Source: Alphaproteobacteria bacterium
GTDB lineage: Bacteria; Pseudomonadota; Alphaproteobacteria; SMXP01
Direction of reading: 5' to 3'
Assembly (NCBI GenBank): GCA_028285305.1
Contig: JANQPV010000041.1
Location: 1-41,479 of the forward strand
DNA length: 41,479 bases
Positions 1 to 10,450 of the stretch are shown here, in pieces. Both the position numbers and the translations under genes were made by a program. Within the stretch, counting starts at the first letter, position 1. The number at the start of each line of letters is the position of its first letter. The notes beneath the pieces were generated by a model. The model saw only the letters and a program-made list of their open reading frames with translations, was not told the origin of the DNA and ran no database searches.

Positions 1-24
1 CAACTCCCAATCAGTCCAAAGTTA

Positions 25-69
25 TCTAGAGCCGTTTTGGTTTGGACGGAAACACAAAACGGCTCCAGA
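25..69 (-). terminator. Long hairpin downstream of the cyclophilin gene, possible terminator
   Basis: Arms at 29-39 and 55-65 are perfect 11-bp reverse complements. They extend outward to 25-27 and 67-69 with one intervening pair that is a mismatch on the plus strand but a G-U wobble on the minus strand. That slightly favours a minus-strand RNA, the 3' end of the gyrA-coaD-cyclophilin transcript. The loop is about 15 nt. There is no strong T-run after it on the minus strand; on the plus strand a moderately T-rich stretch follows, so a terminator for an unseen gene to the left is also possible. Confidence 0.4.
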
Positions 70-157
70 TTCTTTGTTTTGCGCGTTTCCTGACGGTGAA
101 CCGGATTCCACTTCACCTGGAAACGCTCTAGGGCACGATTGTTCGAAATCAAGCGGA

Positions 158-742
158 CTATTGAGCGTCAGCCGCGATCTGCATGCGAACGATCACATCA
201 GGCTCGCCATCAAACTGGGTCCCGTCCCCTATGCTCTTTTTGATTTTGTCCACATGCTTCATGCCATCAATGACCTTTCCCCAAACGGAATGATGCGTGT
301 TGAGATATTCAAGCTGAGATCCTTGAGCGTCCTCAAACATGATAAAAAACTGGCTGTTCCCTGTGCCGGGGCCTGCATTCGCCATCGAAAGGTACCCACG
401 ATAGTGATAGTTGGGATTGGCTGGCGCAATCTCATCGGGCAAATCCGGCAAGTCTGAGCTGCCCATGCCTGTGCCGGTGGGGTCGCCAGTCTGCGCCATG
501 AAATCGGTTATGACACGGTGAAATTTCAATCCATCATAAAAACCGGCACGCGTCAGTTCCTTAATTCGCGCGACTGTTTGCGGGGCGTCCTCGTGGAAGA
601 GCTCAATCGTCACGCGACCATCCTTTAAATCCAAGTAAAGGGTGTTTTCCAAGTCCGGCACTGTTTCTTTGTTCTTGTCCGCGGCGAACGTAGCAGCGGG
701 AAGAAGGAGCGATAGGACAATCGTTAAGATCAGAGACTTCAT
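158..742 (-). CDS. Periplasmic cyclophilin-type peptidyl-prolyl cis-trans isomerase
   Basis: Cyclophilin-family PPIase, expected to catalyse prolyl cis-trans isomerisation of proteins in the periplasm. The 194-residue product starts with a signal peptide (MKSLILTIV...AATFAA), followed by a single cyclophilin domain. The core motifs FHRVI, GDPTGTG and a GNSQFFI stretch are visible. The start at 742 is preferred over an upstream one at 787 because a GAGGA ribosome binding site sits just ahead of it and it begins exactly at the signal peptide. It lies downstream of coaD on the same strand, about 50 bp away, and is probably the last gene of the gyrA-coaD unit. Alphaproteobacteria often carry a second cytoplasmic cyclophilin gene beside this one; none is present up to the left edge. 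Confidence 0.9.
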   Translation of the reverse strand: MKSLILTIVLSLLLPAATFAADKNKETVPDLENTLYLDLKDGRVTIELFHEDAPQTVARIKELTRAGFYDGLKFHRVITDFMAQTGDPTGTGMGSSDLPDLPDEIAPANPNYHYRGYLSMANAGPGTGNSQFFIMFEDAQGSQLEYLNTHHSVWGKVIDGMKHVDKIKKSIGDGTQFDGEPDVIVRMQIAADAQ

Positions 743-795
743 GGTGTCCTCTTTATCCTGAAGAATTACCAATTGGATCGGACTCAACCTGGCGA

Positions 796-1302
796 TTATG
801 GCGCCGTTGAGGCGAATTTGGCTTTCAGTTCGGTAGCCACTTGAGGTGGTGTGAACTTCGACACGTCACCGCCCAGTCTCGCGATCTCTTTGACAAGCCG
901 GGATGCAATCGACTGGTGTTCCGCTTCGGCCATCAAAAACACCATCTCGATATCGGGATTCAAATGGCGGTTCATCCCGACCATTTGAAACTCGTACTCG
1001 AAGTCGGAAACGGCTCGCAATCCGCGAATGATCATGCTCGCGCCGACATCTTCGGCAAAGTTCATGAGTAAATTTTCAAACGGCTGAACGGCGATTGTCG
1101 CTTTGCCTGGGCCCGTCAAGGCGGACGCCTCTCTTTCGACCATCTCCACCCGCTCGTCCAAACTGAAGAGCGGCCCCTTGTCTCGATTGATCGCGACCCC
1201 AATCACGAGGTGATCCACCAATTTGATCGCGCGCCCTATGATATCCAGATGTCCCAAAGTGATGGGATCGAAGGTGCCAGGATACATCCCTATTCGTTTC
1301 AT
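796..1302 (-). CDS. coaD: Phosphopantetheine adenylyltransferase
   Basis: Fourth step of coenzyme A synthesis: transfers AMP from ATP to 4'-phosphopantetheine, giving dephospho-CoA. The 168-residue product is the usual length. The nucleotidyltransferase T/HxGH motif is clear (Thr10, His18 in GTFDPITLGH), and the C-terminal nucleotide-binding motif SIASRLVKEIA is present. An in-frame TTG at 1323 would add seven residues, but the ATG at 1302 gives the canonical MKRIGMYPGTFDP start. The ribosome binding site is weak for either start. The gene lies between gyrA and the cyclophilin gene on the same strand, a recurrent alphaproteobacterial order. Confidence 0.95.
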   Translation of the reverse strand: MKRIGMYPGTFDPITLGHLDIIGRAIKLVDHLVIGVAINRDKGPLFSLDERVEMVEREASALTGPGKATIAVQPFENLLMNFAEDVGASMIIRGLRAVSDFEYEFQMVGMNRHLNPDIEMVFLMAEAEHQSIASRLVKEIARLGGDVSKFTPPQVATELKAKFASTAP

Positions 1303-1357
1303 GGTGCGAGTCTTGCTCCCCAAGCCAATGCATAGGGTTAGGCTTTAGCCTGTCCGG

Positions 1358-4126
1358 TCAGTTTTCGGAAGAGCCTTCGTTACTCTCCATCTCGGGGGGA
1401 TCCTCCCCCTCTCCCACATCGCCGATATGCTCAACGGAGACGACACGCTCGTCTTCTCCCGTGCGGAACAGTGTTACCCCTTGCGTGTTTCTGCCAGCCA
1501 CGCGGATATCGTCAACAGGGGAGCGGATGAGTTGACCGGAATTGGTCACCAACATGATCTGATCGCCGTTCTCGACGGGAAAACATGCCACGAGTGCCCC
1601 GTTTCGAGGCGTGACTGTCATGGCAATGATGCCCTTCCCGCCGCGACCGGAGACGCGATACTCATAGGCAGATGTGCGTTTTCCGAATCCGTTTTCGGAG
1701 ACCGTGAGCAAGAACTGCTCGTGGGCGCCGAGTTCGGCGTAGCGCTCTGGCGACAAAGCTGCCTCGTCCTCTCCATTCTCGATCTCGATGGAATCTTCAC
1801 CTTCGTCTTCGGAATCGCCAGATGCGCGGCGCATAGCGCTTGCCTGTTTCAAGTAGGCGCGGGCCTCGGCGGGGGAGCAATCCACATGGCGAATGATGGT
1901 CATTGCAATCACGCGGTCCGGCCCTGGATCGTCGGCGAGCTTTATCCCCCGCACACCCGTCGACGTTCGCCCTGAAAACACCCTCACGTCCTCAACGGAA
2001 AATCGAATGCACTGACCCAAGGCCGAGGTCAAAATGACATCGTCCTGATCGGTGCAGATCTGAACGCCGATGATCCGATCGTCCTCCGGAATTTTCATGG
2101 CGATTTTTCCGTTTTGCGGAATGCGCGTGAAATCGGACAATTCGTTACGGCGAACACCCCCAGATGCCGTCGCGAACATAACATTGAGCTTGGACCATGT
2201 GGACTCATCCTCCGGCAGCGGAAGGATTGACGTTATGGTCTCGCCTTCGCTGAGCGGAAGGAGGTTTACCATGGCCTTGCCGCGCGATTGGGGCGAGGCT
2301 TGAGGCAACCGCCACACCTTCAATCGATAGACCATTCCACTCGACGAGAAAAACAAGACCGGTGCATGGGTGCTGGCAACGAACACACGCGTGACAAAGT
2401 CCTCGTCCTTGGTGGCCATGCCGGCCCGTCCCCTGCCACCGCGGCGTTGGGGCCGATAGAGATTCAGGGGTACACGCTTGATATAGCCGCCGTGGGTAAC
2501 GGTGACGACCATGTCCTCCTTTTGGATGAGATCTTCGTCTTCGACCTCGAACTCGACATCGACGATTTCCGTGCGGCGGGGCGTGGCGAACTCTTCCTTG
2601 ACCTCGTGAAGCTCGGCTTTGATGATCTCCATGACTCGCACGCGGGACCGCAGAATATCGAGAAAGTCCTCGATCTGCTCACCGAGGGCCTTCAGCTCGT
2701 CCCCGATCTCGTCGCGGCCAAGAGCGGTTAACCGCTGCAGCCGCAAATCCAAGATGGCGCGTGCCTGCACATCGCTTAAACGAATTGTTCCGTCATCCGA
2801 CAAATTGTGCCTGGGATCGTCAATGAGTTTGACGAGCGGTGCAATGTCCGCGGCCGGCCAATCAATCGTAATGAGTTGCTCGCGCGCGGTAGCGGGGTCC
2901 GGCGCCTCGCGGATAAGCTTGATCACGCGATCAATGTTCGCCACGGCAATCGCCAGACCTACCAGAACATGGGCGCGGTCTCTCGCTTTGCGAAGCTCGA
3001 AGGCCGTCCGGCGCGTCACAACTTCTTCGCGGAAGGCGATGAAGGCCTCCAAGACGTCGCGCAGGTTCAGCAATTCGGGTCTGCCGCCATTCAGTGCCAG
3101 CATATTCACGCCGAAACTCGTTTGCAGGGGGGAGTAACGATAGAGCTGGTTGACGATCACATCGGGGTTGGCGTCGCGCCGCAACTCGATGACCACGCGC
3201 ATGCCGTGGCGATCGGATTCATCGCGCAGGTCGGTAATGCCTTCCACCCGCTTGTCCCGCACCAAGTCTGCGATCTTTTCGATCATGGCCGCTTTGTTGA
3301 CCTGGTAAGGAATTTCCGTCACGATGATCGCAGTTTTGTCTTTGGACAAATCTTCGAAGTGAACCTTGCCGCGCATCATGATGGAACCGCGGCCGGTGTG
3401 AGCAGCCGAGCGCGTTCCCGAGCGCCCCAGGATAAGACCACCTGTGGGAAAATCAGGCCCCGGAACATATTCCATCAGGTCTGCAACTTGCAGTTCCGGA
3501 CTGTCGATCAGCGCGACACAGGCGTCGATCAACTCCCCCAAATTGTGAGGGGGAATGTTGGTCGCCATGCCCACGGCGATTCCGCCTGAGCCGTTGACCA
3601 GAATGTTCGGAAACCGCGCCGGCAGAACAACAGGTTCGACATCCTCGTCGTCATAGTTGGGCTGGAAATCGACCGTGTCTTTCTCAATGTCCTCGAGAAG
3701 GGCGTGAGCCGGCTTGGCCATGCGGACTTCGGTGTATCGCATCGCCGCCGGCGGGTCCCCATCGACAGAGCCGAAGTTACCCTGACCATCTAGGAGGGGA
3801 AGGCGCAAAGAGAACTCTTGCGCCATGCGCACCAGCGCTTCATAGATCGAAGAGTCGCCGTGAGGGTGGTATTTCCCGATGACGTCACCAACGACGCGCG
3901 CAGACTTTCGGTATGGCTTGTCCCAATCGTAATTGTTCTTGTACATGGAGTACAAAATGCGGCGATGAACGGGTTTCAAACCATCCCTGACATCCGGCAG
4001 CGCACGGCTGACGATGACACTCATCGCATAGTCAAGATAGGATGACTTCAGCTCATCTTCGATGGAAATGGGGCTGATGTCGCTGCCGTCCGAACCGGCC
4101 GGCGGGGTCTCTGGTGTATCCGACAA
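1358..4126 (-). CDS. gyrA: DNA gyrase subunit A
   Basis: Breakage-reunion subunit of DNA gyrase, which introduces negative supercoils with GyrB. The 922-residue product has the catalytic tyrosine in AAMRYTE (Tyr131) and the quinolone-resistance region [18 protein letters not shown]. There, the position equivalent to E. coli Ser83 is Ser92 and that of Asp87 is Glu96. The GyrA box QRRGGRG at about 560-566 confirms gyrase rather than topoisomerase IV. An acidic insert (about 765-800) interrupts the C-terminal pinwheel, as in many alphaproteobacterial GyrAs. The start is TTG: an in-frame TAA lies directly before it, and the first ATG (residue 35) is already inside the conserved core. It probably leads the gyrA-coaD-cyclophilin unit. 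Confidence 0.97.
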   Translation of the reverse strand: MSDTPETPPAGSDGSDISPISIEDELKSSYLDYAMSVIVSRALPDVRDGLKPVHRRILYSMYKNNYDWDKPYRKSARVVGDVIGKYHPHGDSSIYEALVRMAQEFSLRLPLLDGQGNFGSVDGDPPAAMRYTEVRMAKPAHALLEDIEKDTVDFQPNYDDEDVEPVVLPARFPNILVNGSGGIAVGMATNIPPHNLGELIDACVALIDSPELQVADLMEYVPGPDFPTGGLILGRSGTRSAAHTGRGSIMMRGKVHFEDLSKDKTAIIVTEIPYQVNKAAMIEKIADLVRDKRVEGITDLRDESDRHGMRVVIELRRDANPDVIVNQLYRYSPLQTSFGVNMLALNGGRPELLNLRDVLEAFIAFREEVVTRRTAFELRKARDRAHVLVGLAIAVANIDRVIKLIREAPDPATAREQLITIDWPAADIAPLVKLIDDPRHNLSDDGTIRLSDVQARAILDLRLQRLTALGRDEIGDELKALGEQIEDFLDILRSRVRVMEIIKAELHEVKEEFATPRRTEIVDVEFEVEDEDLIQKEDMVVTVTHGGYIKRVPLNLYRPQRRGGRGRAGMATKDEDFVTRVFVASTHAPVLFFSSSGMVYRLKVWRLPQASPQSRGKAMVNLLPLSEGETITSILPLPEDESTWSKLNVMFATASGGVRRNELSDFTRIPQNGKIAMKIPEDDRIIGVQICTDQDDVILTSALGQCIRFSVEDVRVFSGRTSTGVRGIKLADDPGPDRVIAMTIIRHVDCSPAEARAYLKQASAMRRASGDSEDEGEDSIEIENGEDEAALSPERYAELGAHEQFLLTVSENGFGKRTSAYEYRVSGRGGKGIIAMTVTPRNGALVACFPVENGDQIMLVTNSGQLIRSPVDDIRVAGRNTQGVTLFRTGEDERVVSVEHIGDVGEGEDPPEMESNEGSSEN

Positions 4127-4268
4127 TTAAATATTCTCTACGCTCGTTCGCACCTGCATATGGGGCGCATCCCGCTCTGCGGGGAATCAATCCAATTGAA
4201 GGGGAAAATAGCAGATACAATTGCCACAAAACCAATAAAATTGGTCCCGATCTTCTCCAAATTCACCG

Positions 4269-4306
4269 AAAAAAACTGCGTTCCGCTCCCCCGTTTCCGG
4301 GGCGGT
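4269..4306 (-). terminator. Probable rho-independent terminator of ssb
   Basis: Just downstream of the ssb stop, the minus strand carries a CCCCG / CGGGG stem closed by a GAAA tetraloop, with further CCG/CGG pairing outside it (4283-4305). A run of seven Ts follows about eight bases later (4269-4275). The gap before the T-run is longer than ideal. It would separate ssb transcription from gyrA. Confidence 0.6.
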
Positions 4307-4319
4307 CCTTTCTGAGCGA

Positions 4320-4784
4320 TCAGAAGGGTATTTCGTCGTCAAACTCATCACCGGAGAAGGCATCCTTACCGCCGCCAAAGGGCGCGGCATCCTGCATGCC
4401 TCCACCCCCCATGGACGCGCCTTCGCCGCCAGCGCGGCTATCCAACATGGTCAAAGAGCTGTTGAATCCCTGCAAGACAACCTCGGTCGTGTAGCGGTCG
4501 GCACCGGACTGATCCGTCCACTTCCGAGTCTGCAACTGCCCTTCCAGGTAGACCTTCGAGCCTTTCTTCAGATAATTTTCAGCGATCTTGCAGAGACCTT
4601 CGCTGAAGATAACAACCCGGTGCCACTCCGTCTTTTCACGGCGCTCCCCAGAATTCTTGTCACGCCAGGATTCTGATGTTGCAACGCGAAGATTGCATAT
4701 GGGCCGTCCGTCCTGCGTATATCTAACTTCGGGATCGGCGCCGAGATTGCCGACGAGAATGACCTTGTTGACGCTTCCGGCCAT
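4320..4784 (-). CDS. ssb: Single-stranded DNA-binding protein
   Basis: Binds single-stranded DNA in replication, recombination and repair. The 154-residue product has an N-terminal OB fold (about 1-110; [23 protein letters not shown]), a glycine-rich low-complexity linker, and the acidic tip DDEIPF that recruits partner proteins. The start is secure: ATG preceded by GAGGAG. It is divergent from uvrA across about 200 bp, a widespread arrangement. I looked for the alphaproteobacterial LexA box GTTC-N7-GTTC between the two genes and did not see one on either strand. Confidence 0.96.
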   Translation of the reverse strand: MAGSVNKVILVGNLGADPEVRYTQDGRPICNLRVATSESWRDKNSGERREKTEWHRVVIFSEGLCKIAENYLKKGSKVYLEGQLQTRKWTDQSGADRYTTEVVLQGFNSSLTMLDSRAGGEGASMGGGGMQDAAPFGGGKDAFSGDEFDDEIPF

Positions 4785-4986
4785 GATTGAACTCCTCGAT
4801 TAATGTTGTCCCCGCTCCGCCCCAGACCCTTCATATAGAGAGTTTTCCACAATCTGCGAGTGTTTCGGAACGGCTCTTCGCCAATAAAACCGGTGTTGCG
4901 TTACTGAGCTATGAGCGAAGACTTGAACCAAGGGAAAAACCTATCGTATCGATAATACATCATCAATCCATCATCGCGGATCTCCT

Positions 4987-7920
4987 GTGAGTAAGAAATC
5001 CATCGTCGTGCGAGGTGCACGGGAACACAATCTTCGCAACATCAACGTGGAAATTCCCCGCGACAAGCTGGTCGTGATCACCGGATTGTCGGGGTCCGGC
5101 AAATCGTCGCTTGCCTTTGATACGATCTATGCGGAGGGCCAACGGCGATACGTCGAGAGCTTATCCGCCTACGCCAGGCAATTCCTGGAGCTCATGCAGA
5201 AGCCCGATGTGGAACAAATAGACGGATTGAGCCCGGCCATCTCCATTGAGCAAAAGACGACCTCCCGCAATCCAAGGTCGACGGTTGGCACCGTAACCGA
5301 AATCTATGACTATATGCGGCTTTTGTTTGCCCGTGTCGGCGTCCCCTATTCGCCTGCCACCGGATTGCCTATCGAAAGTCAGACGGTCAGCCAGATGGTC
5401 GACCGGGTAATGGCCCTCGAAGACGGCACCCGGCTCTATCTGATGGCGCCGCTTATTCGTGGCCGGAAGGGGGAATATCGGAAAGAGTTTTCCGATCTCC
5501 TTAAACGGGGCTTCCAACGGGTGAAAGTTGACGGCGCGTTTCACGAAATGGAGGACGTCCCGGCCCTCAATAAGAAGCTCAAGCACGACATCGATGTAGT
5601 GGTTGATCGCCTCGTCGTCCGTGAAGGGATCGAACAGCGCTTGGCGGACTCCTTTGAGACGGCACTTGGCTTGACGGACGGCATTGCCGTTGCAGAATTC
5701 GCCGACAAAAAAACCGACGACGGACCGGAGCGGATTCTCTTCTCAGCGAAATTTGCCTGTCCGGTCTCAGGCTTTACCATTGAAGAAATTGAGCCGCGGC
5801 TGTTTTCCTTCAACAATCCGTTTGGTGCCTGCCCCACGTGCGACGGTCTTGGCACGCAGATGTACTTCGACCCAAATTTGGTCGTTCCGGATCCCTCACT
5901 GGCGCTGACGAAAGGGGCGATCGCACCTTGGGCGCGCTCTTCGACGCCCTCGCCCTACTATATGCAAACCCTTGAGGCGCTCGCGGATCACTTTGGATTC
6001 TCCGTTACCGATGCATGGGACGAGATCGATCCGAAGCATCAGGACGTTATTCTGTATGGAACCAAACAGAGCGTGAATTTTGTTTATGACGACGGGTTGC
6101 GCCGGTATGAAACAAAAAAAGGTTTTGAGGGCGTCCTAAACAATCTCGAACGGCGGTGGAGAGAGACGGATAGCGCCTGGGTCCGGGAGGAGCTCGAAAA
6201 GTATCAGGCGGTTGCCCCTTGCGATGCTTGCCATGGATACCGGCTCAAGCCGGAAGCTCTCGCGGTCAAACTCGATGGCTGGCACATTAGCGAAGTTGCC
6301 GAACTCTCTATCAAGAAGGCCCTTGACTGGTTTGACCACTTACCCAAAACGTTGACCAAGAAACAGCAGGAAATTGCGGTACGCATTCTGCGAGAGATCA
6401 AGGAACGGCTCACCTTCCTGAACAGTGTCGGCCTTGAATACCTCACTTTGTCTCGCAGTTCAGGGAGCTTGTCCGGCGGCGAGTCCCAGCGCATCCGCCT
6501 GGCCTCGCAGATCGGCTCAGGCCTGACGGGCGTGCTTTACGTTCTCGACGAGCCCTCTATCGGGCTCCACCAACGGGACAATGCGCGGCTCTTGGAAACG
6601 CTCAAGCGGCTGCGGGATCTTGGTAATTCGGTCGTCGTGGTTGAGCATGATGAGGACGCCATTCTGTCGGCGGATCATGTCATCGACATGGGGCCAGGTG
6701 CCGGCGTCCATGGCGGACGGATCGTTGCGGAGGGCCAACCGGCTGCGATCAAGAAGAGCGAAAAGAGCTTGACCGGACAGTATCTTGTCGGTTCGCGGCA
6801 AATTGAAGTTCCGGCTGCCCGGCGGCCCATCAACCCTGCTCGCGCGATCAAGGTCAAAGGCGCGCGCGAGAACAATCTTAAAGACGTGACCGCTGAGATC
6901 CCGTTAGGGGCTTTTGTGTGCGTCACCGGCGTGTCGGGAAGCGGCAAATCTTCGCTGGTCATCGAAACGCTATACAAGGCCTTGGCGCGGCGTCTTCACA
7001 ACGCGAAAGATCAGCCCGGAGATCATGATGCGATCGAGGGTCTTGAGCATTTGGACAAGATCATCGACATCGACCAATCTCCCATCGGCCGCACGCCGCG
7101 GTCTAACCCGGCCACGTATACGGGAGCGTTCACACCGATTCGGGAATGGTTTGCGGGTCTGCCTGAAGCCAAGGCGCGGGGTTACAAGCCAGGCAGGTTC
7201 TCGTTCAATGTAAAGGGTGGGCGCTGTGAAGCGTGTCAAGGCGACGGGGTCATTAAGATTGAAATGCACTTTCTCCCCGACGTGTATGTCCAATGCGACG
7301 TGTGTAAAGGGTTGCGCTATAACCGGGAGACCTTGGAGATCAAATTCAAAGATAAGTCGATTGCGGATGTTCTCGACCTAACAGTGGAAGAAGGCGCCGA
7401 GTTCTTTAAGGCCGTGCCTTCCATCCGTGACAAGATGGAAACGCTTAAGCGAGTGGGTCTGGACTACATCAAAGTGGGCCAGCAGGCGACAACGCTGTCC
7501 GGCGGCGAGGCACAGCGGGTTAAGCTGGCCAAAGAACTCTCAAAAAGGGCGACCGGCCGAACGCTTTATATTTTGGACGAGCCGACGACCGGATTGCACT
7601 TTGAAGACGTGCGCAAGCTTCTCGAAGTCCTGCATGAGCTGGTCGACACCGGCAATACGATCATCGTGATCGAGCACAATCTCGAGGTGATCAAGACGGC
7701 CGATTGGATCCTGGACATCGGTCCGGAAGGGGGCGACGGCGGCGGCGAGATTGTGGCGGCCGGCACCCCGGAAGAGGTGGCTGCGGTTAAAGAGAGCCAC
7801 ACAGGCCAATACTTGCAGCAGGCCCTCAAAAGGGGAAAGAAAGCCCGCTCCCAGGCCAAGGCGGCAACGAAAGCCGCCACCAAACGCAAGACCGCCACCC
7901 GGAAAAAACGCGCGGCGTGA
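4987..7920 (+). CDS. uvrA: Excinuclease ABC subunit A
   Basis: Damage-recognition ATPase of nucleotide excision repair; loads UvrB on lesions. The 977-residue product has two ABC modules with Walker A motifs GLSGSGKS (33-40) and GVSGSGKS, and signatures LSGGESQR and LSGGEAQR. The C-terminal zinc module (CEAC...CDVC) is intact. In the first zinc module the second cysteine is replaced by serine (C258, S261, C282, C285); I recall the same substitution in other alphaproteobacterial UvrAs. The last ~30 residues form a Lys/Ala/Arg-rich tail, likely DNA-contacting or disordered. The start is GTG, giving the usual [16 protein letters not shown]. It converges on the mscS gene, leaving 10 bp between stops. 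Confidence 0.97.
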   Translation: MSKKSIVVRGAREHNLRNINVEIPRDKLVVITGLSGSGKSSLAFDTIYAEGQRRYVESLSAYARQFLELMQKPDVEQIDGLSPAISIEQKTTSRNPRSTVGTVTEIYDYMRLLFARVGVPYSPATGLPIESQTVSQMVDRVMALEDGTRLYLMAPLIRGRKGEYRKEFSDLLKRGFQRVKVDGAFHEMEDVPALNKKLKHDIDVVVDRLVVREGIEQRLADSFETALGLTDGIAVAEFADKKTDDGPERILFSAKFACPVSGFTIEEIEPRLFSFNNPFGACPTCDGLGTQMYFDPNLVVPDPSLALTKGAIAPWARSSTPSPYYMQTLEALADHFGFSVTDAWDEIDPKHQDVILYGTKQSVNFVYDDGLRRYETKKGFEGVLNNLERRWRETDSAWVREELEKYQAVAPCDACHGYRLKPEALAVKLDGWHISEVAELSIKKALDWFDHLPKTLTKKQQEIAVRILREIKERLTFLNSVGLEYLTLSRSSGSLSGGESQRIRLASQIGSGLTGVLYVLDEPSIGLHQRDNARLLETLKRLRDLGNSVVVVEHDEDAILSADHVIDMGPGAGVHGGRIVAEGQPAAIKKSEKSLTGQYLVGSRQIEVPAARRPINPARAIKVKGARENNLKDVTAEIPLGAFVCVTGVSGSGKSSLVIETLYKALARRLHNAKDQPGDHDAIEGLEHLDKIIDIDQSPIGRTPRSNPATYTGAFTPIREWFAGLPEAKARGYKPGRFSFNVKGGRCEACQGDGVIKIEMHFLPDVYVQCDVCKGLRYNRETLEIKFKDKSIADVLDLTVEEGAEFFKAVPSIRDKMETLKRVGLDYIKVGQQATTLSGGEAQRVKLAKELSKRATGRTLYILDEPTTGLHFEDVRKLLEVLHELVDTGNTIIVIEHNLEVIKTADWILDIGPEGGDGGGEIVAAGTPEEVAAVKESHTGQYLQQALKRGKKARSQAKAATKAATKRKTATRKKRAA

Positions 7921-7930
7921 GGCGGTCCCG

Positions 7931-8800
7931 TTAGGTCGCTTCTGCCGCCTGCGCCTCCACGAGATGGGTTTGGGTTGGGTACGGAATGGTAATGCCGTCC
8001 TCATCGAAACGCTGTTTCAAGGCCTTCGTCAGATCAAATTTCACAGCCCAATAGTCTGATGTGTCCGCCCATACCCGCACGATGAGATCGACCGAACTGT
8101 CGCCGAGATTTCCGACCACAATCTGTGGCTCCGGGTCGGCATGTATGCGCGTCTCTTTAGAGAGCTCGCTCTCAATTGATTGCATCGACCTGTCAATGTC
8201 ATCGTCATAAGAGATGCCCATCACAATTTCGATACGCCGGGTTGGATTGGCACTGTAGTTCTTTACGGCGCTGCCCCAAACGTCCCCATTGGGAACGATG
8301 ATCTTCACATTGTCGGGGGTCGCGAGTTCGGTCGTAAACAGGTTGATGACTTTTACGGTCCCCGATTGGTCCGCCACCTCAACAAAGTCACCCACCTTGA
8401 ACGGACGAAATGCAAGCAGCATCACGCCGGAAGCGACGTGACTGAGTGTGCCTTGCAGAGCAAGTCCGATCGCCAGCCCCGCCGCGCCGATCAGAGCCGC
8501 GAGTCCCGTCGTCTGTATGCCGAACATGCCCAAGACGGCGATCACGACAAAGGCAACGATCAAGTAATAAACGATACTGCCAAAGAAATTGCCAAGCGTT
8601 TGATCGAATCGCGGGGAGCGTTCCACCCATTTGATCGCCGTCTTCTTCAAGCGGCCAGCAACCCAAAGGCCAACCACGAGGACCACCAAAGCGCCGATCG
8701 CGTTCATCGTCCATGCGACAGCGAGCTCGGTCAAACGCGCTATCGTTTCCGGACCCAGCCATTCCGATAGTGCAGCCACAGACGCAGGTGTTTCTTCCAC
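7931..8800 (-). CDS. Small-conductance mechanosensitive channel, MscS family
   Basis: Inner-membrane channel expected to open under membrane tension and release solutes on hypo-osmotic shock. The 289-residue product has the short MscS layout: TM1 around 30-50, TM2 around 73-95, and a pore-lining TM3 rich in Gly/Ala (AALIGAAGLAIGLALQGTLS). The beta-domain motif FRPFKVGDFVEV and a cytoplasmic vestibule follow. The GTG start has AAAGGAA at good spacing. It stands alone between uvrA (convergent) and trmFO (divergent). The family assignment is firm; the particular osmotic role is inferred. Confidence 0.92.
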   Translation of the reverse strand: MEETPASVAALSEWLGPETIARLTELAVAWTMNAIGALVVLVVGLWVAGRLKKTAIKWVERSPRFDQTLGNFFGSIVYYLIVAFVVIAVLGMFGIQTTGLAALIGAAGLAIGLALQGTLSHVASGVMLLAFRPFKVGDFVEVADQSGTVKVINLFTTELATPDNVKIIVPNGDVWGSAVKNYSANPTRRIEIVMGISYDDDIDRSMQSIESELSKETRIHADPEPQIVVGNLGDSSVDLIVRVWADTSDYWAVKFDLTKALKQRFDEDGITIPYPTQTHLVEAQAAEAT

Positions 8801-8965
8801 GGCAGTTCCTTTCGCGAATCTCTCCTGAAAAGCGTGACCTGTTGGTAGGGGCCCGTCAACGCCGCGGCCCCCGAGTCTTCCCCCATAATCCGGTTCTCGT
8901 TTGGTCGGAAAATGGTGTAGAAAGCCTGCTGATCAACAAAGCACGGCATGCAAACTAGGAACGAC

Positions 8966-10366
8966 GTGAGCAAAGAAGCGATTCATATTATTGGTGGCGG
9001 GCTGGCGGGAAGCGAGGCCGCGTGGCAGGCCGCCGAGGCGGGAGCGCAGGTGGTCCTTCACGAGATGCGTCCCGTCCGCGAGACGGAGGTACATGAAACC
9101 GACAGCCTGGCCGAGCTGGTCTGCTCAAACTCATTCCGCTCTGACGATTGGGAGTACAACGCGGTTGGACTGTTGCACCAAGAAATGCGGCTGTGCGGCT
9201 CTTTGATCATGCGGTCCGCGGACAAACACAAGCTTCCGGCTGGCGGCGCTTTGGCTGTGGATCGTCATGGCTTTTCCAGCGAAGTTCAACACGCCTTGGA
9301 AGCTCATCCCAATGTCAACATCGTCCGTGAGGAGATTTTGAAGCTCCCTGCTGCAGACGACTGGAGCAACGTCATCATCGCGACGGGGCCCCTCACCTCT
9401 CCTGATCTGGCCCAAGCCATCCAAGATATGACCGGTGAAGATGAATTGGCGTTCTTTGATGCGATTGCCCCCATCGTTTACAAAGACTCCATAGACTTTG
9501 ATGTCGCGTGGTTTCAGTCTCGATACGACAAGGGTGGACCCGGTGGCGACGGCGCGGACTACATCAATTGTCCACTGAACAAGGAACAGTACGAGACCCT
9601 CGTTCAAGCATTGGTCGACGGCGAAAAGACCGAATTCAAAGACTGGGAGAAATCAACTCCGTACTTCGACGGTTGCTTGCCCATCGAAGTGATGGCGGAG
9701 CGTGGTCCAGAAACGCTGCGCCATGGACCCATGAAGCCCGTTGGCTTAACCAATCCGCACTCAGACGAAAAACCCTATGCCGTCGTCCAGCTGAGGCAGG
9801 ACAATGCACTTGGCTCTCTTTACAATATGGTGGGGTGCCAAACGAAGCTGAAGCATGGCGAACAAAAGAGAATCTTTCGAACAATTCCTGGCTTGGAGGG
9901 GGCGGCGTTTGCACGTCTGGGCGGGCTGCATCGCAATACTTTTTTGAACAGCCCCAAAGTCTTGGACGAAGAGCTTCGCCTGAGGTCGGCGCCTCATATC
10001 AGATTTGCCGGTCAGATTACCGGGGTCGAGGGCTATTTGGAGAGCGCCGCTATTGGTCTCCTCGCCGGGCGCTATGGGGCCAACCAACAACTGTCGAGAT
10101 CCAATACGCCGCCGCCCCTGCCCACCGCTCTGGGTGCTTTGGCAAACCACATTACATCGGGAGCCGACTCTTCGACCTTTCAACCGATGAATATCAACTA
10201 TGGTCTCTTGCCGGACCTTCAGCGCGACGAATTCAATCCACGCGATTACAAGGGCAAAGAGCGAGCCCGCGCACGCAAGCGCGCCAAGTCGGAGCGGGCC
10301 TTGCGCGCGTTGCAAATATGGCTCAACGAGAATGATTCCGCTTCAGAAGTCGCTGCCGCCTCATAA
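8966..10366 (+). CDS. trmFO: Folate/FAD-dependent tRNA (uracil-54-C5)-methyltransferase
   Basis: Makes ribothymidine at position 54 of the tRNA T-loop using methylenetetrahydrofolate and FADH2 rather than S-adenosylmethionine. The N-terminal FAD-binding motif [14 protein letters not shown] and the long GidA-like body are characteristic. I place the start at the GTG at 8966 (product [12 protein letters not shown], 466 residues) because AGGA lies five bases upstream. The ATG at 8948 would add six residues and has no ribosome binding site. The basic C-terminal stretch ([16 protein letters not shown]) is typical of the alphaproteobacterial form. A TetR regulator follows on the same strand 84 bp away. 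Confidence 0.94.
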   Translation: MSKEAIHIIGGGLAGSEAAWQAAEAGAQVVLHEMRPVRETEVHETDSLAELVCSNSFRSDDWEYNAVGLLHQEMRLCGSLIMRSADKHKLPAGGALAVDRHGFSSEVQHALEAHPNVNIVREEILKLPAADDWSNVIIATGPLTSPDLAQAIQDMTGEDELAFFDAIAPIVYKDSIDFDVAWFQSRYDKGGPGGDGADYINCPLNKEQYETLVQALVDGEKTEFKDWEKSTPYFDGCLPIEVMAERGPETLRHGPMKPVGLTNPHSDEKPYAVVQLRQDNALGSLYNMVGCQTKLKHGEQKRIFRTIPGLEGAAFARLGGLHRNTFLNSPKVLDEELRLRSAPHIRFAGQITGVEGYLESAAIGLLAGRYGANQQLSRSNTPPPLPTALGALANHITSGADSSTFQPMNINYGLLPDLQRDEFNPRDYKGKERARARKRAKSERALRALQIWLNENDSASEVAAAS

Positions 10367-10450
10367 ATAACGCGAACCTCGCTTCGCAATTTCGCTTAAT
10401 GCGGTTAGGCTAGTACCCTGTCCGTTGACAACCTTTGGGCGAGCTGTGCC

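Noticed and set aside
2807-3589. 260-codon open frame on the plus strand
   Set aside because: It lies entirely inside gyrA on the opposite strand, with no family signature; it is a shadow of gyrA codon bias.
8848-8871. GGGGCC/GGCCCC inverted repeat between mscS and trmFO
   Set aside because: Six pairs with a 12-base loop and no T-run, in GC-rich DNA between divergent genes; likely chance.
9508-10335. 275-codon open frame on the plus strand
   Set aside because: Out-of-frame shadow of trmFO; the trmFO frame carries the FAD motif and the homology.
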